A stretch of 64,000 bases of DNA from Rhizoctonia solani (GCF_016906535.1 NC_057377.1:434001-498000); one strand, 5' to 3'. Shown: positions 1-12,200, counted from the stretch's first letter. Made by a program: numbers and translations. Notes: a model not told the origin generated them from the letters alone.

Positions 1-344
1 AGGTACAATCGCCAGTTTTGGCAATGCCAGTGGTGTTGTCCCGCCCTTTTCTGTGCTCAAGCTTGGCCCGAAGAACATCAAAGTTTGTAGACCCGTGTAA
101 GTGAGATTTAGGTTATTTAGTACCGTGCTAATTCAGCTTATCCCTCACCAGCGTCAACAACTATATTACCGAGCCGGCTGAGTTCCATGGATACGCTACC
201 GAGCTATTTGACCTCATCAAAAACGGGAAGCTCGAGGTCGCTGTTCATTCCGAGTATCCTTTCACTACTGAAGGAATGCGCCAAACTCATACGGACATCA
301 CCGGGCGAGGCACATCCGGTAAACTTATTGTAAAGATTGCATGA
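1..344 (+). CDS. Zinc-type quinone oxidoreductase / alcohol dehydrogenase family, C-terminal end (partial)
   Basis: The window opens inside this gene. Exon 1..96 and exon 152..344 join across a 55-nt GT-AG intron (97..151) and read to a TGA at 342-344. The readable tail includes GTIASFGNASG, then FHGYATELFDLIKNGKLEV, and ends in SGKLIVKIA. A late Gly/Ser-rich loop, an amphipathic 'LFDLIKNGKL' helix and a final 'GKLIVKI' strand are typical of the C-terminus of medium-chain NADPH:quinone reductases of the MDR superfamily. Known members reduce quinones or enones with NADPH in the cytosol. The catalytic and Rossmann parts lie outside the window, so substrate and cofactor cannot be judged. The family call is fairly safe; the exact enzyme is not. 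Confidence 0.7.
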
Positions 345-847
345 TCAAGGTCTCAGTTTCGAGTAAAATATCCATCCAAATAACCTGGTGTATGCCGAAC
401 ATGAATCGATTGAAATCAAAATAATAGCACGATTAGTGTTCGTAGTCTGAAATGATTACGTTTAATGTACGATTGGGTATGCGAATAAGTTTTCGAGGGA
501 ACGGTACTTTTTATTTCGTTTTGCAGCTTCCAAACCCAAGACAATGCAGTAAGCTGACGGACCAGGTATGAATCTCAGAACGACCACAAACCCTGCTTCA
601 TCTCGCATGAATCTGGCATCAACACCCTCCACACTCGAGGACAGAACTCGCCATTTGTTCAAGCAATAAAGGAAACACTTAAAGACTTAAACCCATACTC
701 CAAACCAAAATAGTTCGCAACTTGAAAGCTGGGGACTGATATAAAAAAAAGTCATTAAACTGTACTAATACATGCAACATCGTCAAATGGTATATATATG
801 CAGAAAAAAATCCTCGATCGATCATACCAAATAATCCACAACCGATT
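345..847. other. Intergenic, convergent 3' flanks
   Basis: Downstream flank of the quinone oxidoreductase (+) and of the first KNH-like gene (-). A 66-codon minus frame at 462..662 is open, but I see no splice partner or recognisable motif. No RNA gene or repeat seen. Confidence 0.4.
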
Positions 848-1826
848 CTATAATCCGTCCAGATAAAAAGAAAGCACAACCACAGCGCACAGCCCAACCC
901 ATCCATACGTCCACTCGGGTCGTTCTGCGGAATTTATAGGAACAAACGACGACCCCGGATCGGGAGTAACTGTCACGGTAACAGTTCCCGGTGGTGTTGT
1001 TCCCAAGGTGCTCGTGGTAAACCGAGTTATGGACGTGGGCGTTGATAGGGTGTTGTTGGCAGTTGGTGTTCCCGAGGTCGTTGATGAACCGGGTGGAGAT
1101 GTCGATAGTGGTGCAGATAATGTAACGGTGACTGTCTTTTGGGTGATAGTTTCGGAAGAAGACGAGGTTGTTAGTGGGGAATTGGTGATGGGGAATATAG
1201 GTGAGGTTGTTAATATCTAACAAAAGGACGTAAGCAAGAATAAAGGCGGGTAGATGACGGCTGGGACCTACTCGGGTGAGGTTTGTCGAGTCTACAAATA
1301 ACAATTGGTACGTTTGTCTACCATTCAAAACGCTCGCTCAATTCGCTCAAAGGAGATATATGACGTTTGTCATACTTACGATATTGGTACGGTGGGAAGG
1401 TCGAGCTGGAATGATCCCGAGGACGAGGGAACGTTCGCAGCTAAAAATAGCATTCGAAAATTTAGTCCCCTGGCTGAACATCACTGCAAATCAAGACTCG
1501 CCAACTGCCAAAGGATTGACCACAGACAATTCGCTCGCGTCCCTCAGTAGCATCGTGAACACCTAGATGTGTTGTCTGGGCTTAATGAATGTTGGCGTTA
1601 TGTGAGAATCGTGACGTACAGGTGGGTCTGATGGGCTCGTAGTCCAGCGCACCCTGACAACATATTAATCAAGGTATTAAGCAACAGCAACAGTCAAGAA
1701 GACAGTAGTGAGTACACACGTCATAAACCCAGAGTTCCTAGGCCACCCCGTCGCGTCCGGCTGAGTAATGACCAAGGCCTGCACATAGATGAACGAAAGT
1801 AATAGAATCACTAAAGTAGATATCAT
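848..1826 (-). CDS. Secreted Ser/Thr-rich KNH/Kre9-like surface protein (paralogue A)
   Basis: The start at 1826 gives a signal peptide (MISTLVILLLSFIYVQA) followed by VITQPDATGW, the typical opening of the Kre9/KNH N-terminal domain of fungal Ser-Thr-rich, GPI-anchor-type proteins. Splicing gives TVRWTTSPSDPP, VFTMLLRDASELSVVNP, SSGSFQLDLPTVPIS and QTYQLLFVDSTNLTR, which align block by block with the neighbour at 2456..3163. A Ser/Thr/Pro-rich stalk follows, then a hydrophobic C-terminus (GWVGLCAVVVLSFYLDGL) with stop at 848-850. About five short introns are needed; the one after NPLAV uses a GC donor. The likely role is an O-glycosylated cell-wall or membrane-surface protein. The hydrophobic tail fits a GPI signal, but the protein ends within a few residues of it, so anchoring is inferred. 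Confidence 0.7.
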
Positions 1827-2455
1827 CGTAGAAGAAGAAGAGTTCAAGTTGGCCCGATCCAGTGAATTATAAACAGCGCTCCGACAGCGTGGATGGCAGA
1901 GTGAAGTTTCAAAGGAGAGCAGAGCCGCAAGAAAGAGAGTGTCCGAAGTGTTTGCCTGCAAGTCTTCGTTTCCCAGGCAGTCTCGAGTCCTTTGTGCCCA
2001 CGTTGAGCTAATGAGTACGGCTCGAGCCAACAGCGCGCAAGTGAATGCACCAGCCAAGACGCGATAGCAGTAGTTGGCCCTATGTTCTGGTGCGATTCCA
2101 AACTAGTCGACCAGTAATACATCTGGTAGCATGGTGGTTGACAAAATGACCATCAGGGAACCTCGTGGCCGTGGCGACATAGATAATGACGTAATCACCA
2201 ACCCTGGACAGGTGGAGCTGTACAGAACAATTTCGTTGGCCCCTGTTGAACTAGGAGTGGGGTCTTGGTATCAACGCGGCGCCAAGGAAAAGTTGACGCC
2301 ACAGATATGGCAGAATAATTCAAGTCCCGATTAAAAACACAGTGAGCTGTATATACAATGCTCCACAAAGGTCCTAGACACTACATATAGGAAAGAGGTG
2401 GAATGAAGGGTATGAAAAGGATAACAATAGTCTCTGCCAGGCACCTTGGTAATAA

Positions 2456-3163
2456 TTAGAGAAGCACAGCCAGCATAGCCAAGAGTCCGGCAATCACAGC
2501 TGGGGCCTGCAAACCAAGTGCACCGTTGGTTACGGGGCTGGTCGATGCAGGGGCTGCGGTCGAACTGCTCGAGGAAACGGTCGAAGTGGTGATGGTCGAA
2601 GTAGCGCTAGTCGCAGATGGAGTAGTCGCAGTCACAGACGCGGATGCAGACTGTGGAACGTCTACTACAGGGAATGTGGTGGACGACGCATAGACCTGGT
2701 TGATGTCTGAGATGTTTACAAACTCGATTACATAGGTTTGACTGTAATCGCATGTTGGTTGAGATAAATGCGGTGATCTATTTCAGACTTACACTTGTGG
2801 TACAATAGGCAGCTCAAAGGAGGCGGTTCCAGCTGCGGTTTGGACATTATTGGCTGCGGCGCATAAAATTAGCCAAGAATCCGGGGGGAATGGACCATTT
2901 ACGCACCAATAGCCATTGGGTTGATTACTGAGGGAGTGTTTGTGTCGCGCAGCTGGATGGTGAAGACTGATGGGTCGCCCGATACACTGGTCCATTCCGT
3001 ACTGATTGGTACAAGATCTGTGAGTAAAAGTAAAGACACCCGACATGCAGGAAACTCACGTTACAGTGCCATTTTTCCAACCACTGCTATCAGGCTTGGT
3101 GATAGTGATAGCAGAGACGGCAGAGAGAGCAGACAAGGTCAAAGCACAGATAGTGAAGCGCAT
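2456..3163 (-). CDS. Secreted Ser/Thr-rich KNH/Kre9-like GPI-type protein (paralogue B)
   Basis: Four exons on the minus strand: 3060..3163, 2907..3001, 2793..2853 and 2456..2741. The start at 3163 gives the signal peptide MRFTICALTLSALSAVSA and then ITITKPDSSGW, the KNH-domain opening. The middle reads TEWTSVSGDPSVFTIQL and QTYVIEFVNISDINQVY, followed by a Ser/Thr/Ala-rich stalk of about 50 residues. The C-terminus (NGALGLQAPAVIAGLLAMLAVLL) is a convincing GPI-attachment signal. An upstream in-frame ATG at 3427 would bury the signal peptide, so the later start is chosen. It is a tandem paralogue of 848..1826 in the same orientation, about 630 bp upstream of it, with matching intron positions. 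Known members of the family are secreted wall glycoproteins; no enzymatic activity is expected. Confidence 0.8.
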
Positions 3164-5044
3164 GTTGCTGGTTGCAAAGGGTTCTGCGGCTTGGGAAAGA
3201 GAGCTTGTCGTTGGCAGGCGGAAAGTGAAGAGGGCTGCGGCTGCGATTTTTAGGATGAAGGGGAAGACTTTATATTTATCCGTGTTGGCGGAAGTTTGGC
3301 GCGTGATCTCATGACGTACTCCGTGTTTGTACGGCGCGAACTTCCCTTCACGTGGTCGCGCGTCCGGCAACATCCCTTGAAGCAATTTGGTATCCTGGCT
3401 AATTTTATTCCCTCCCCCTACAGCCACCTTGAGAGCCTACTCTATTACATCTTGCGCCGCTCCAAAGAAGGCGTTGGGGTGCATTTTTAGTGCCCTTATC
3501 TGCCGAATCCACAATGCCGACAAAGAGGGCTGTGGTCGAACCATTTCGTGATTCGGCTTGCATCCGGAACTGTCAAAGGGCCGAGCTCCAGAATATCCGG
3601 TCACTGCCAAGGAAATGCCATAGGGTCGAACACCATCCTTCAGGCCTCGTGGTGTGGGCGAGGGAGGTGTGGTGCTATTCACACTTTAGACGCCTTGTAT
3701 TATCCATTTCTAGATATCTTTTGATACTATTAATGTTCCTAGGTCTTAACTACACTTGCTTAATTGTCTGCACAGTATTTCACGATGGTATAGGCACTCG
3801 CCCTCTATCACAGTTCGATAAAGGTATATGCCCTTGGAAGTGAAATAACGCCCGATTTAATAAGGTATATTAAGCACAACGTTTGGAGAATGTATCCCAT
3901 GCACAACAGTTTGTCCAACCTAAATCCCAAGGGCTGAACTTAATCTCTTGCTCTCTCTCACTCCCGTGAGCGGTAGGTGACAAGCAGACAGCTCCGTCCA
4001 TGAAAATGTGGCGTAGATACCGAATAAGAATGCTGCTCTGAGAAACAAATTTGTCAACACGTGAGAACGCCTCAGTATTAAACGTGCATAGTTGTGTTTA
4101 TGAGCTATTTATAAATCCGCCTGTTCACACATGTATATATAGGGTAACTATGAAACAGGCAAAGTGACACAGCCCCCTTCAATCAGTCGTTACGACGCCA
4201 TCAACACTTCCATAAGAGTTAATTAGTTTATATTTCATTTAAGCTATTTATATCCTCTCTGTTCATTCTGGTTAAATAAAAACATTGCTCCAAGTCATAG
4301 CCCATATACTTGTTGGCCATCTCAAGTTGCGACGATCCCAACTTTGTTCATAAGATTCTAAGGTATCGACTATATCTTTGCATCTTGAGGGGTTAATAAC
4401 CACACATTATGGGTAATTTTGCGGTCTATACAATTGTGAAATCATCTCGACTAATTTAGTGGCCGACCAATTAAATTAATTTTGTTGTTAGCGCGGGGCG
4501 CCTCAGGCTATTCACAAGGAAACGTGACCCAAATCGCCTTAGTTCCTCTCTTCTCCTTCACCTAGGCACAACTGCGGCCAGTACTTTCTTTGAGTTGAGA
4601 ACTCTTCACTACCCCTCGAGGCATTACGATTACAGACGTCACTTGAGGGCCCCCTACTAGCAAATATCTGACACCATGCTCGCCGATTAGGTATCGGTCG
4701 AACTACTTGCGTGTGGAACCGCCCCAGTCCTACGCGTGGGAGTGTTAACGCTAGAATACGACAAAATCAATAGATGAGGCTCTGCTCGGGCTTGTTTTAT
4801 CTTTACAGAGCTGAGCTGGAGCGATGTTTAATTATGTGCTCCAATTCAAGTCGAGGCCGAGGGTCGTTCGGTCATGGGTATCCCGAACAATTATCGGCGA
4901 TGACCTCTGACCAAAGATTCGAGCTGGCTGGACACAGCTCGTACATGCGGTGGCACTGGTCTCGTATAAAGTCACTTCGGACTATTTGTAGCCCCATCAC
5001 TATCGGTCTTGTCTCACTCAAGTCAACCCAACTACCTTTTAATA
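3164..5044. other. Intergenic region, AT-rich, no gene recognised
   Basis: Contains the divergent promoters of the KNH-like paralogue B (-) and the 5045 gene (+). Several open frames (3437..3682 minus, 3490..3843 plus, 4774..5085 plus) lack a family signature or consistent splice signals. No tRNA, tandem array or long inverted repeat was noticed. Confidence 0.4.
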
Positions 5045-6076
5045 ATGAACTCTTTTACTGGGACAGCTGTCGACTCCAGCTCTAGCAAGTTTACCCAGAC
5101 TGTGATTCCTCCAGCCAGATCAGATACCGGGACTAGTTATCCCGACTACGCACCTCCTACCTACGAGGCTGCTACTTCCCTCCCGGCTCCAAGCATTACG
5201 TCGAGATCCGAAACGCATTCATCTCCTGACGATGAACCGTCCACAGAGTCCATGTACGTATTTACGCGTATCTGTCCAGTAAAACTATATTGACTAATGA
5301 CTATTCAAAGTGTAAATAGCGAACCAGATACCAAAGTGATTCAGTCCCGAGATCCGCTCGACCCGATGCCATCATGCTTCAGTCGAGATCCCCCGACAGA
5401 GGCTGCACATCAAGCACTCTCGTACCCTTTCATTGTTCATGCCAAACCGGGAAAGAAACTCTTGGACGATGCCTTTGATACCTTTAGTTCAAACATTCTA
5501 GAAAAGTACAACGTATTCGACCACGACTGGGCTCGATTGATCGAAGACATTCGAATCGCTGCTCAACTGACCAAGGGAGAAAAGGCCACTGCTAAAGTAC
5601 TTCCAGTGACAAAGTACATTGGTTGTACCGGGTACTTTGTGAGTCGCGCGATCGAGAAGAAAATGAAGAGGAAGAATGCAGCCAGCGTAAATGCGCTATT
5701 GGAAGTTTGGAACGAGCAGTTTTTTAGGCCCAGACGTGAGTGTTTCATGGTTTCTTAAAGTCCGCCGGCTATATCTGACATGTACATAGGCTTGGAAATT
5801 ACACTATGTCGGGGGGATTGGCGCGTCTCCAGTACTGCTGAGTGCAGCGAGATTCAGTATCCAGCTCCTGATCGACCACACGTCCAGCCTCGACAAAGAG
5901 GATGTTGTGGAACACGAGGAGCCGAGTGGCGTGCATCTGTACAAATGGATAACAAGCCGGGCGAGAGTTCCATTTGTGGACGCAGGAAAATGTGTAATGC
6001 AGGGATGAAAAGACAACAACAAGAGGGATGTTCGTCCAAGAAAGAAGGTTACCGTTTGGTCGTTATTTCTATCTAA
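5045..6076 (+). CDS. Conserved fungal protein of unknown function with PPTY motif
   Basis: Exons 5045..5253, 5311..5735 and 5790..6076; the first two junctions keep frame (STES-IVNSEPDTKVIQ). The first 70 or so residues are Ser/Thr/Pro-rich and disordered and contain a PPTY motif at residues 37-40, a possible WW-domain (Rsp5-type ligase) ligand. The next part is a compact helical domain: KKLLDDAFDTFSSNILEKY, DHDWARLIEDIRIAAQL and NALLEVWNEQFFRPR, continuing as RLEITLCRGDWRVS. I do not recognise a named family. After 'LCRGDW' the composition becomes Cys/Arg-rich. Another frame of exon 3, open to about 6008, reads more protein-like (VGGIGASPVLLSAARFSI), so a frameshift near the run of six G at 5811-5816 or a different splice is possible. 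Start chosen as the first ATG in frame with the disordered leader. Confidence 0.5.
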
Positions 6077-6997
6077 CTGCTCACAATTATTTATGTCGAG
6101 TGTCAAGTAACGTAGAACTTAATAATTTTATGCTCTCCTTTGTCGAATGTCGTGTATGAGTATGGACTGCCTAAATATGATTTGTTCTGTCCTAATTCAT
6201 TTGTTCGTTGGCTCATAATACAACAAAAGTTTTCTACTTTGAACTTGTATACCAGTTTGAGTTTCGTTGGTTTTCGCGAATCATGGTAGTTCTGTACTCC
6301 GTATGTTGTCCTGGATTCGCTTTAACACGCATACGCAGTATGAATTGTACAATATTTCTGCCTGTGTTCTTGATTTCGTAAATACATGCATCGGTAGATC
6401 CACCTTCTAATCTTGTGGAACTGTGACCCTTTCGATGAAGGGGTGTGCGTCGAAGGGCACGAGATATAGATGAAACGAGTAAATTAAAGTTGAGAACTAC
6501 GAAGAGCATTGAAATCTCTGCGTTACCCTTTGTATATATGTGAGCATAGGTTGGACTATTCGAATAGGGACGATGTCGACGAGGTGGTCCGATGAGAACT
6601 TGGTGACGCGAGTTCGTTATGGTACGATATACGGTGAGCGTGGCAGTCGCGTAAAAGCGACAAGCACAGGGTAGACTGAGAAGGCGGTGAGGGGAGAGAG
6701 CGGGTACGAAGTGGCAATGCATGGATAGAGTTTCGTGTAATAATATCATGGGCCTCGGTTCGTAATGGGCCGGAGCTCCCCCGAGGGATGTAATATTCTC
6801 TGGGCGAGTAGCCAGCAGCTTGCAGGCCCTTTTTTCTCTTAGTTACGAGGAGGTCCCTTGTCTCACGAAGCATAATTTTGAGGGCGGGCCGAATATACCT
6901 TAGGTTGCCTCGTCTCGGACGTAACGCTAGTTGTGGCTGTAGTTGTGGCTGCGAACTTTGTAGGCCCTGTATGGTAATTACCTTCAGTGCGTTTGCT
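6077..6997. other. Region between convergent orphan genes
   Basis: Two overlapping minus-strand open frames cover most of it (6234..6749 and 6556..6873), but neither shows a domain, signal peptide or clean introns. I treat them as unproven. Confidence 0.3.
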
Positions 6998-8020
6998 CTA
7001 CTTATGTATGCATGCGTGTACTCTTACTTGGTCTTCTTCAGAGGCTCCTGGACTCGTTCTAAGGAGTAAATCTTGGACCTTTATACGTACCTCATGAAGT
7101 TCATTCACATCTCTAGTATGAGAAAACAGACGCTTAAACTTTCCCCTTGCGTTTTCTCGCACGACGTGAGTAATATTGGGGTAGTTGTCAATCATGCACT
7201 CCCACACTATCCCAGCAAACCAGTAGCAATTTGCCCAGATGAGGTGATAGCGGTCGCGAAGGCTACATGCGGCTATGGATACCGCAGCCAGATGATAGAG
7301 CGGAAGAAAATGACCAGAGGCAAAATTTATTGTTTCAATCGTCTTGCATGGTGCCAAGTTGCAGCGTTTGAGCAATTTGTTAAGGATCCCATCGCAAGAT
7401 ATTCTGAATTCGTCCTGTGCAACAACGGAGGTCGATTCTTGCATACTTGGCCGCACAGTCCTATGCGGGTTGGTTTCATTTCCGAATTTGTTCCTATCCA
7501 GAATCAAGTAGTTTTTAATATAGGAGCGCCGAGTGTTTTCAAAGGCAATCCAAATAAACTCGTGGTTGGGTGACTTCTCCTTACAATATGCGGCCGATGT
7601 GACTACAATAGATTCGAGGTCTTCCTGTGTATCTAGATCGCGGATTAACTGGTCGTAAAAGCGTTTGAACTCAAAATGATGACAGCTGAGCAGGTTTGTT
7701 GGGGACGCATCCAAGAATAACTGTTGTTAGAAGTATCGGGACATTCAGAGAACAATTGAGTCCTCAATTGATAATAGAGTAACAAGAGCGTTAGCGACAT
7801 ACCCTCCATTTTTGATGAAATGAAGGTGGACGGTTGGCTAGTTGAATGTGCTTGAGAGTTTAGAAGTCTATAGATTGCACCACGCGCATGTAACCTGTGT
7901 ATAAGGCCAGTTGCTGGGGCACCTGTAAGCCAACCGGGAAAAATACGCCCCAAATAACCTAAAGATGGGCACCTGTGTGGCATATTTACGGCTGTTCCTC
8001 AGTTTTTGCGCTCTGCTCAT
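6998..8020 (-). CDS. Orphan fungal protein, mainly helical (5' exons uncertain)
   Basis: The main exon (about 7735 down to a stop at 6998) encodes some 240 residues with good coding character: KRFYDQLIRDLDTQEDLESI, FENTRRSYIKNYLILDRN, KLLKRCNLAPCKTI, ANCYWFAGIVWECMID and LFSHTRDVNELHEVRIKVQD. A GT-AG intron (about 7736..7802) joins it in frame to an upstream exon reading HIQLANRPPSFHQKWR. The first exon may be MSRAQKLRNSRKYATQ, starting at 8020, but the small exons between about 7830 and 7975 cannot be fixed by eye. No known family recognised and no signal peptide; one mildly hydrophobic stretch (residues AVSIAACS...CYWFAGIVW) may be buried core. It is convergent with the 5045..6076 gene. Confidence 0.5.
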
Positions 8021-9299
8021 TACAGAGTTGCCAGGGTTATAGTGGGCATGCGTGAACGATGTCCTCGTCACATCTAGTAACGGGCGTACACTTGATATAA
8101 TTATTTTACTCTAATGATTTGGAAAATATCTACCAAATGAGTACCTACAAGTCAGGCTATGCATTCTCATAAGACGAGAACCATGGTCAGGAGACTGAGG
8201 AGCCCCGCAAGTCGGGGCCTGGGGAGATGGTTCGCGCACTGCCACAACCCTTGGGAGATAGCAGCGAGGGGCTCACACTTTATTAGATTTTATTGATCAT
8301 TGATCAAATTTCCATAATGGGTTACACGGTGATCTGGAAGGATATATCGTTTGAAGGCAACAACCACTACGCATAGTTACACTGTGTATCATGAACAACC
8401 GTTGGGGCAGGGTTTGGAGTTGATGGTACGTAGTGGGTCACAACAACAGTGATGCCATTGAAAGTCATCATTTGCACCATCATTAACAATACGTTCCCCG
8501 GACTCACTGAATACCAGAATAGCTTCAGGGCGTCGAAATCCATACAACCAAAAGGGTACATGTGCTCTGGAGCATGGATAACTTCCATGGATAGCATAGA
8601 AAGCCGCAGGGAGAAAGCAACAAATGTTTGCTTGTTTTGTTGTTTTACACAAGTTCCCTACCTGGGGTCATATCTTGCATATCATCCGCCATTCAGTACT
8701 ATGAGAGACAGTGTATATATCAAGTAAACTGCCACTCTGGTATCTCTGTGTTAGTAGTTTTGGATGGATGTTATCGGATAACATGTAACTATGGTGATTT
8801 GAGTGCGTTAAACATTCATCGATGCGATTTCTAGAAGAAAAATCGATGACAGCCAGACCCATTGAGGTAAATTTAGTGCAGCAGATATATAATTTGATCA
8901 ATCTCCTAGCATCTTATCACTTAGACCAGATATTCTCAGGCCATCATGCATGTGTATGCCATCGAGTTGGAGGACTCACAAGCCCGTGGTCTTATGGAAA
9001 TTTATACTCAGCTACGAGCAAATTTATGCGTGTGCTCTATACATATATAGAGGAGAAACTAGCCCAATCAGTATAATTCAGATACAAATAGTAAACATAA
9101 CAAAATTTTATTGATTCCCCTACCTCCCGCGCATCGTCAATGGCCCCAATTGAGTTCGGATGGTTGGTGGACAATGGAAACGCGTCCACGTGATCACGCG
9201 TTGACGATGTTGCCCACGTGACAGATTATTGGCAACTCCTAACTTTCTCGTTGCACTCCCCACTGATCTTCCGTTAGTGCCATTAAACACTCACGGGAG
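8021..9299. other. Intergenic region with one doubtful minus-strand exon and a GC hairpin
   Basis: A minus frame at 8367..8597 reads HAPEHMYPFGCMDFDALKLF and then a hydrophobic stretch, which looks partly coding, but it has no identifiable partner exons. At 8201-8220 a 6-bp GC stem (GCCCCG/CGGGGC, 5-nt loop) stands out from AT-rich surroundings. The right end contains the promoter of the coiled-coil gene. Confidence 0.3.
9187..9220. promoter_or_regulatory. Two CACGTGA E-box-type sites upstream of the coiled-coil gene
   Basis: CACGTGA occurs at 9187-9193 and again at 9215-9221, both preceded by CC, about 80-110 bp before the ATG at 9300. CACGTG is the core bound by bHLH regulators such as Cbf1. 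Similar sites sit before CDK1, BCS1 and uL10m in this window. The functional role is inferred from position only. Confidence 0.4.
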
Positions 9300-12200
9300 A
9301 TGTCTGGAACGAATAACCACGAAAATCCACTTGGAACTAGTACCTCATCCAATGGTTCGCAAAGGGTATGTAAACCAGTGTCCCCAAGAACATCAGCTCA
9401 TAGGATACGCAGACACAAGATTCGGTTGCAAGGGCGAGTGTGAGTAGTAACTTTTCGATATCTATTAGTAGTCTCTGAATTCTTTGACGATTAGACTTCT
9501 TCAACAAGTATTGCAGGCGTCAGGCTTCCATCGACCGCGGATTTATTTAAGCCGACTTCCTATTCTGGTTTACGGGTATGTCTCGTCTTGCCTTGCACCC
9601 CAAACATATCGTTGACTTACAACTTATGTAGCCTGCCCCTCGTTCCATCTCGTCACTGAAATCTACACTCCCTGTTCCATCTGAGCCCGAATCCCCCGTA
9701 TCCGACCGACAAGCTGCTGTCGTTTCCAAGTTACTCGACACGGCCAAACGACTAAGAGGAGAACGGGATTCCGAATCCCGGAGAGCCGATTTTGCAGAGG
9801 CTGAGCTCGCAGCTGAACGAGCGTCAAAATCTCAGGCCTCGGCCAATCTTCACGCAAGCGTAGAGGCCGAAGCCAAGATTGCCGAATTGACCGAAAGCCT
9901 TGCCGCCGCCCGGTCCACTATTGCCACCTTTGGGCGCCAGTCTTCACCTCAACCTGGTACCCCGAGTAGAAGCACCATTATCCCTGCTCTTCGAGCGCAA
10001 ATAACCGAGCTCACCTCCCGCATTGAACGACGAACAGAGCAGATTGGAATACACCAACACGAAATTAAGCGGCTCGAGGCTCACCTTGGTTTAACTCAAG
10101 ATACGGTCCAGGAATTACAGGATGACTTAGACCAGGCAGGGGTGCGAGAGCAGGCGTTACTGGAAGATGCAACTTTGGCTAGGGAGGAGAGAGACGCGGC
10201 TCGGCAGGCACTGGCAGAGGGACAGTTCGCTGAGTCCGAACAGGCAGATGAACAGACGGTAGCGCTCGTGCATAGCATATTCGACGCTATCGGCCATGCC
10301 AGGACCAACAAATGCACCGCCGAGGCGTATAAAGACAAGCTCGAAGCTCAGATCGGACAAACCAGGGCTCTCCAGATCCAGGTGGAACAAAGAGTGGCCG
10401 AGGTCGATCTTCTCATGGCCCAAGTCGACGGCGTTAATGCCCGGATGTCTGCCCTGCGCCAAGAACTCCAAACTGAACAATTAAGATTCGCGGAAGAAAA
10501 GTCTCGCGCTGACAAGGCTGAAGAACGTGCTGAAGAGGCCAAACAACTCGCCGAGGCGGCCAAATCGACATCGGATGAAGATAGAACTTGGGCGGCTGAT
10601 TATCAAAAGAAGCTGGAAGATACACAATGCGAACTTGCTGAATCCAAACAACGCTTCGCCGAATTAGAGGACAAATTGGCCGACTTTGAATCGGCAAGGG
10701 AGGAGCTCGAGGCGTGCGAAGCCGTTCTCGTCGGATTACGAGAGGAACTCGAAACTGAAAAGGCCAATAGTGCGAATGCTGTAGCCGAGGTCCAGGCGTC
10801 CCTGGATCTTCAACGGGTCGAACTTACTATCAAGGCTAACGAGTTGGATGCACTCAAAGATGAATTTGTTGCAACCACTGCGGAATTAGATTCTCGAACA
10901 ACTCAACTCGCTTCAAAAACCGCGGAACTTGATGCTCTGCGTATGGAGCTAGAGACCAAGACAACCGAACTTCAATACAAGGATGTCCAATACAGTCAAC
11001 TCAAGAATGACCACGCAGCACTTCAAAGCTGCCTCCAGGCGCTTCAATCTAGTTTCGATACGAAACAAACAGACTACATGGCTCTCAATTCGAAAAACCA
11101 GACGCTAGAAGGCGAGTTCGAATCATTACAAAGCGGCTACGATGCCAAGCAAGTCGAGTTTCTTTCTCTTCAATCTGGATTCACTGCGCTCCAATCCGAA
11201 ATGGAAGCCAAAGAGGCCGAAGTACAACGTCTCAACGCGGCTCTCGAATCGGGCGCCAATGGTGCGAAGCTCGAATTGAAGGCTGCTCAAGGTGAACTAC
11301 AGGCTGCGCAGGGTGCTTTAGCTCAATTGCAACAAGAGCTTGAATCGGTCCGAAGTGAGCTTGTCAAGTCGACGGAGATTGCGGACGTGGCTGGGGTAGA
11401 AAAGAGCGTCATGGCGGGAGAATTGCGCACGGCCAGGGAGCAACTAGGAGAACTGAGAGAACGGATAGGGCAGCTTGAAGGACTGACCCAGAGCGGAGAG
11501 GAGGTCAAGAGGGAATTGGCTACTGCCAAGGAGCAGCTCGAAAACGCTATGGCCGGACGTGCCAATCTCGAACAGCAACTCGCCGCGGCCCAACAGCAGC
11601 ACGAAACCTTCCAACGTCAGAGCGAAGAGATGAGACAGGCCCTTGGAGCGGCTCAAGCCCGAGTCATGACTATGCAAGACCAATTGGACGATGTGGAGAT
11701 GCGTGCGCCCGCGAGCGAAATAGACGAGCTCCGAGCTAAGGTTGGCTCTATGACAGAACAGCTTGCCGAGATGGAGAGTCTGCGGGCACAGGTAGCTGAA
11801 GTGGACGACCTCCGGATTCAAGTAGCTGAGCTAGAGGATACTCGGGCCCAAGTCACGGAGCTAGAGCGGCTTTTGGCCGAGGCTCAAGCTGGTGCTCAGG
11901 ATGCACAGGAGGTGGTGTCGCTTCGCTCCAAAGTTGACGAGCTTGACAAGTTACGACAGCGTGCGGAAGACGAGCTTCGCAGTCGCGTAGAGGGTATGAA
12001 CCATCTCGAAGCTCATGTAGGAGCATTGGAAGAGGAGTTACGTGGGGTGGAATCTCTTCGAGAAGAAATACGGGCGTTACAGCAAATGTGAGTCGCTCAT
12101 TCACGGATGGCTGATTCTTTGCTAACATGTTCTGATTCAGGTCTACCGAACAGCAACAGCTCATTTCCGAGCTCCAAAGTCGTCCGGCTTCGGGCAATAC

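Noticed and set aside
462..662. 66-codon minus frame next to the quinone oxidoreductase
   Set aside because: Short, no partner exons, no motif; coding status cannot be supported.
1008..1220. Plus-strand 70-codon frame rich in Val and Asp
   Set aside because: It is the reverse complement of the Ser/Thr/Pro-rich stalk of the KNH-like paralogue A.
6234..6873. Two overlapping minus-strand frames (171 and 105 codons)
   Set aside because: No signal peptide, domain or splice consistency; they overlap each other in different frames, so at most one could be real.
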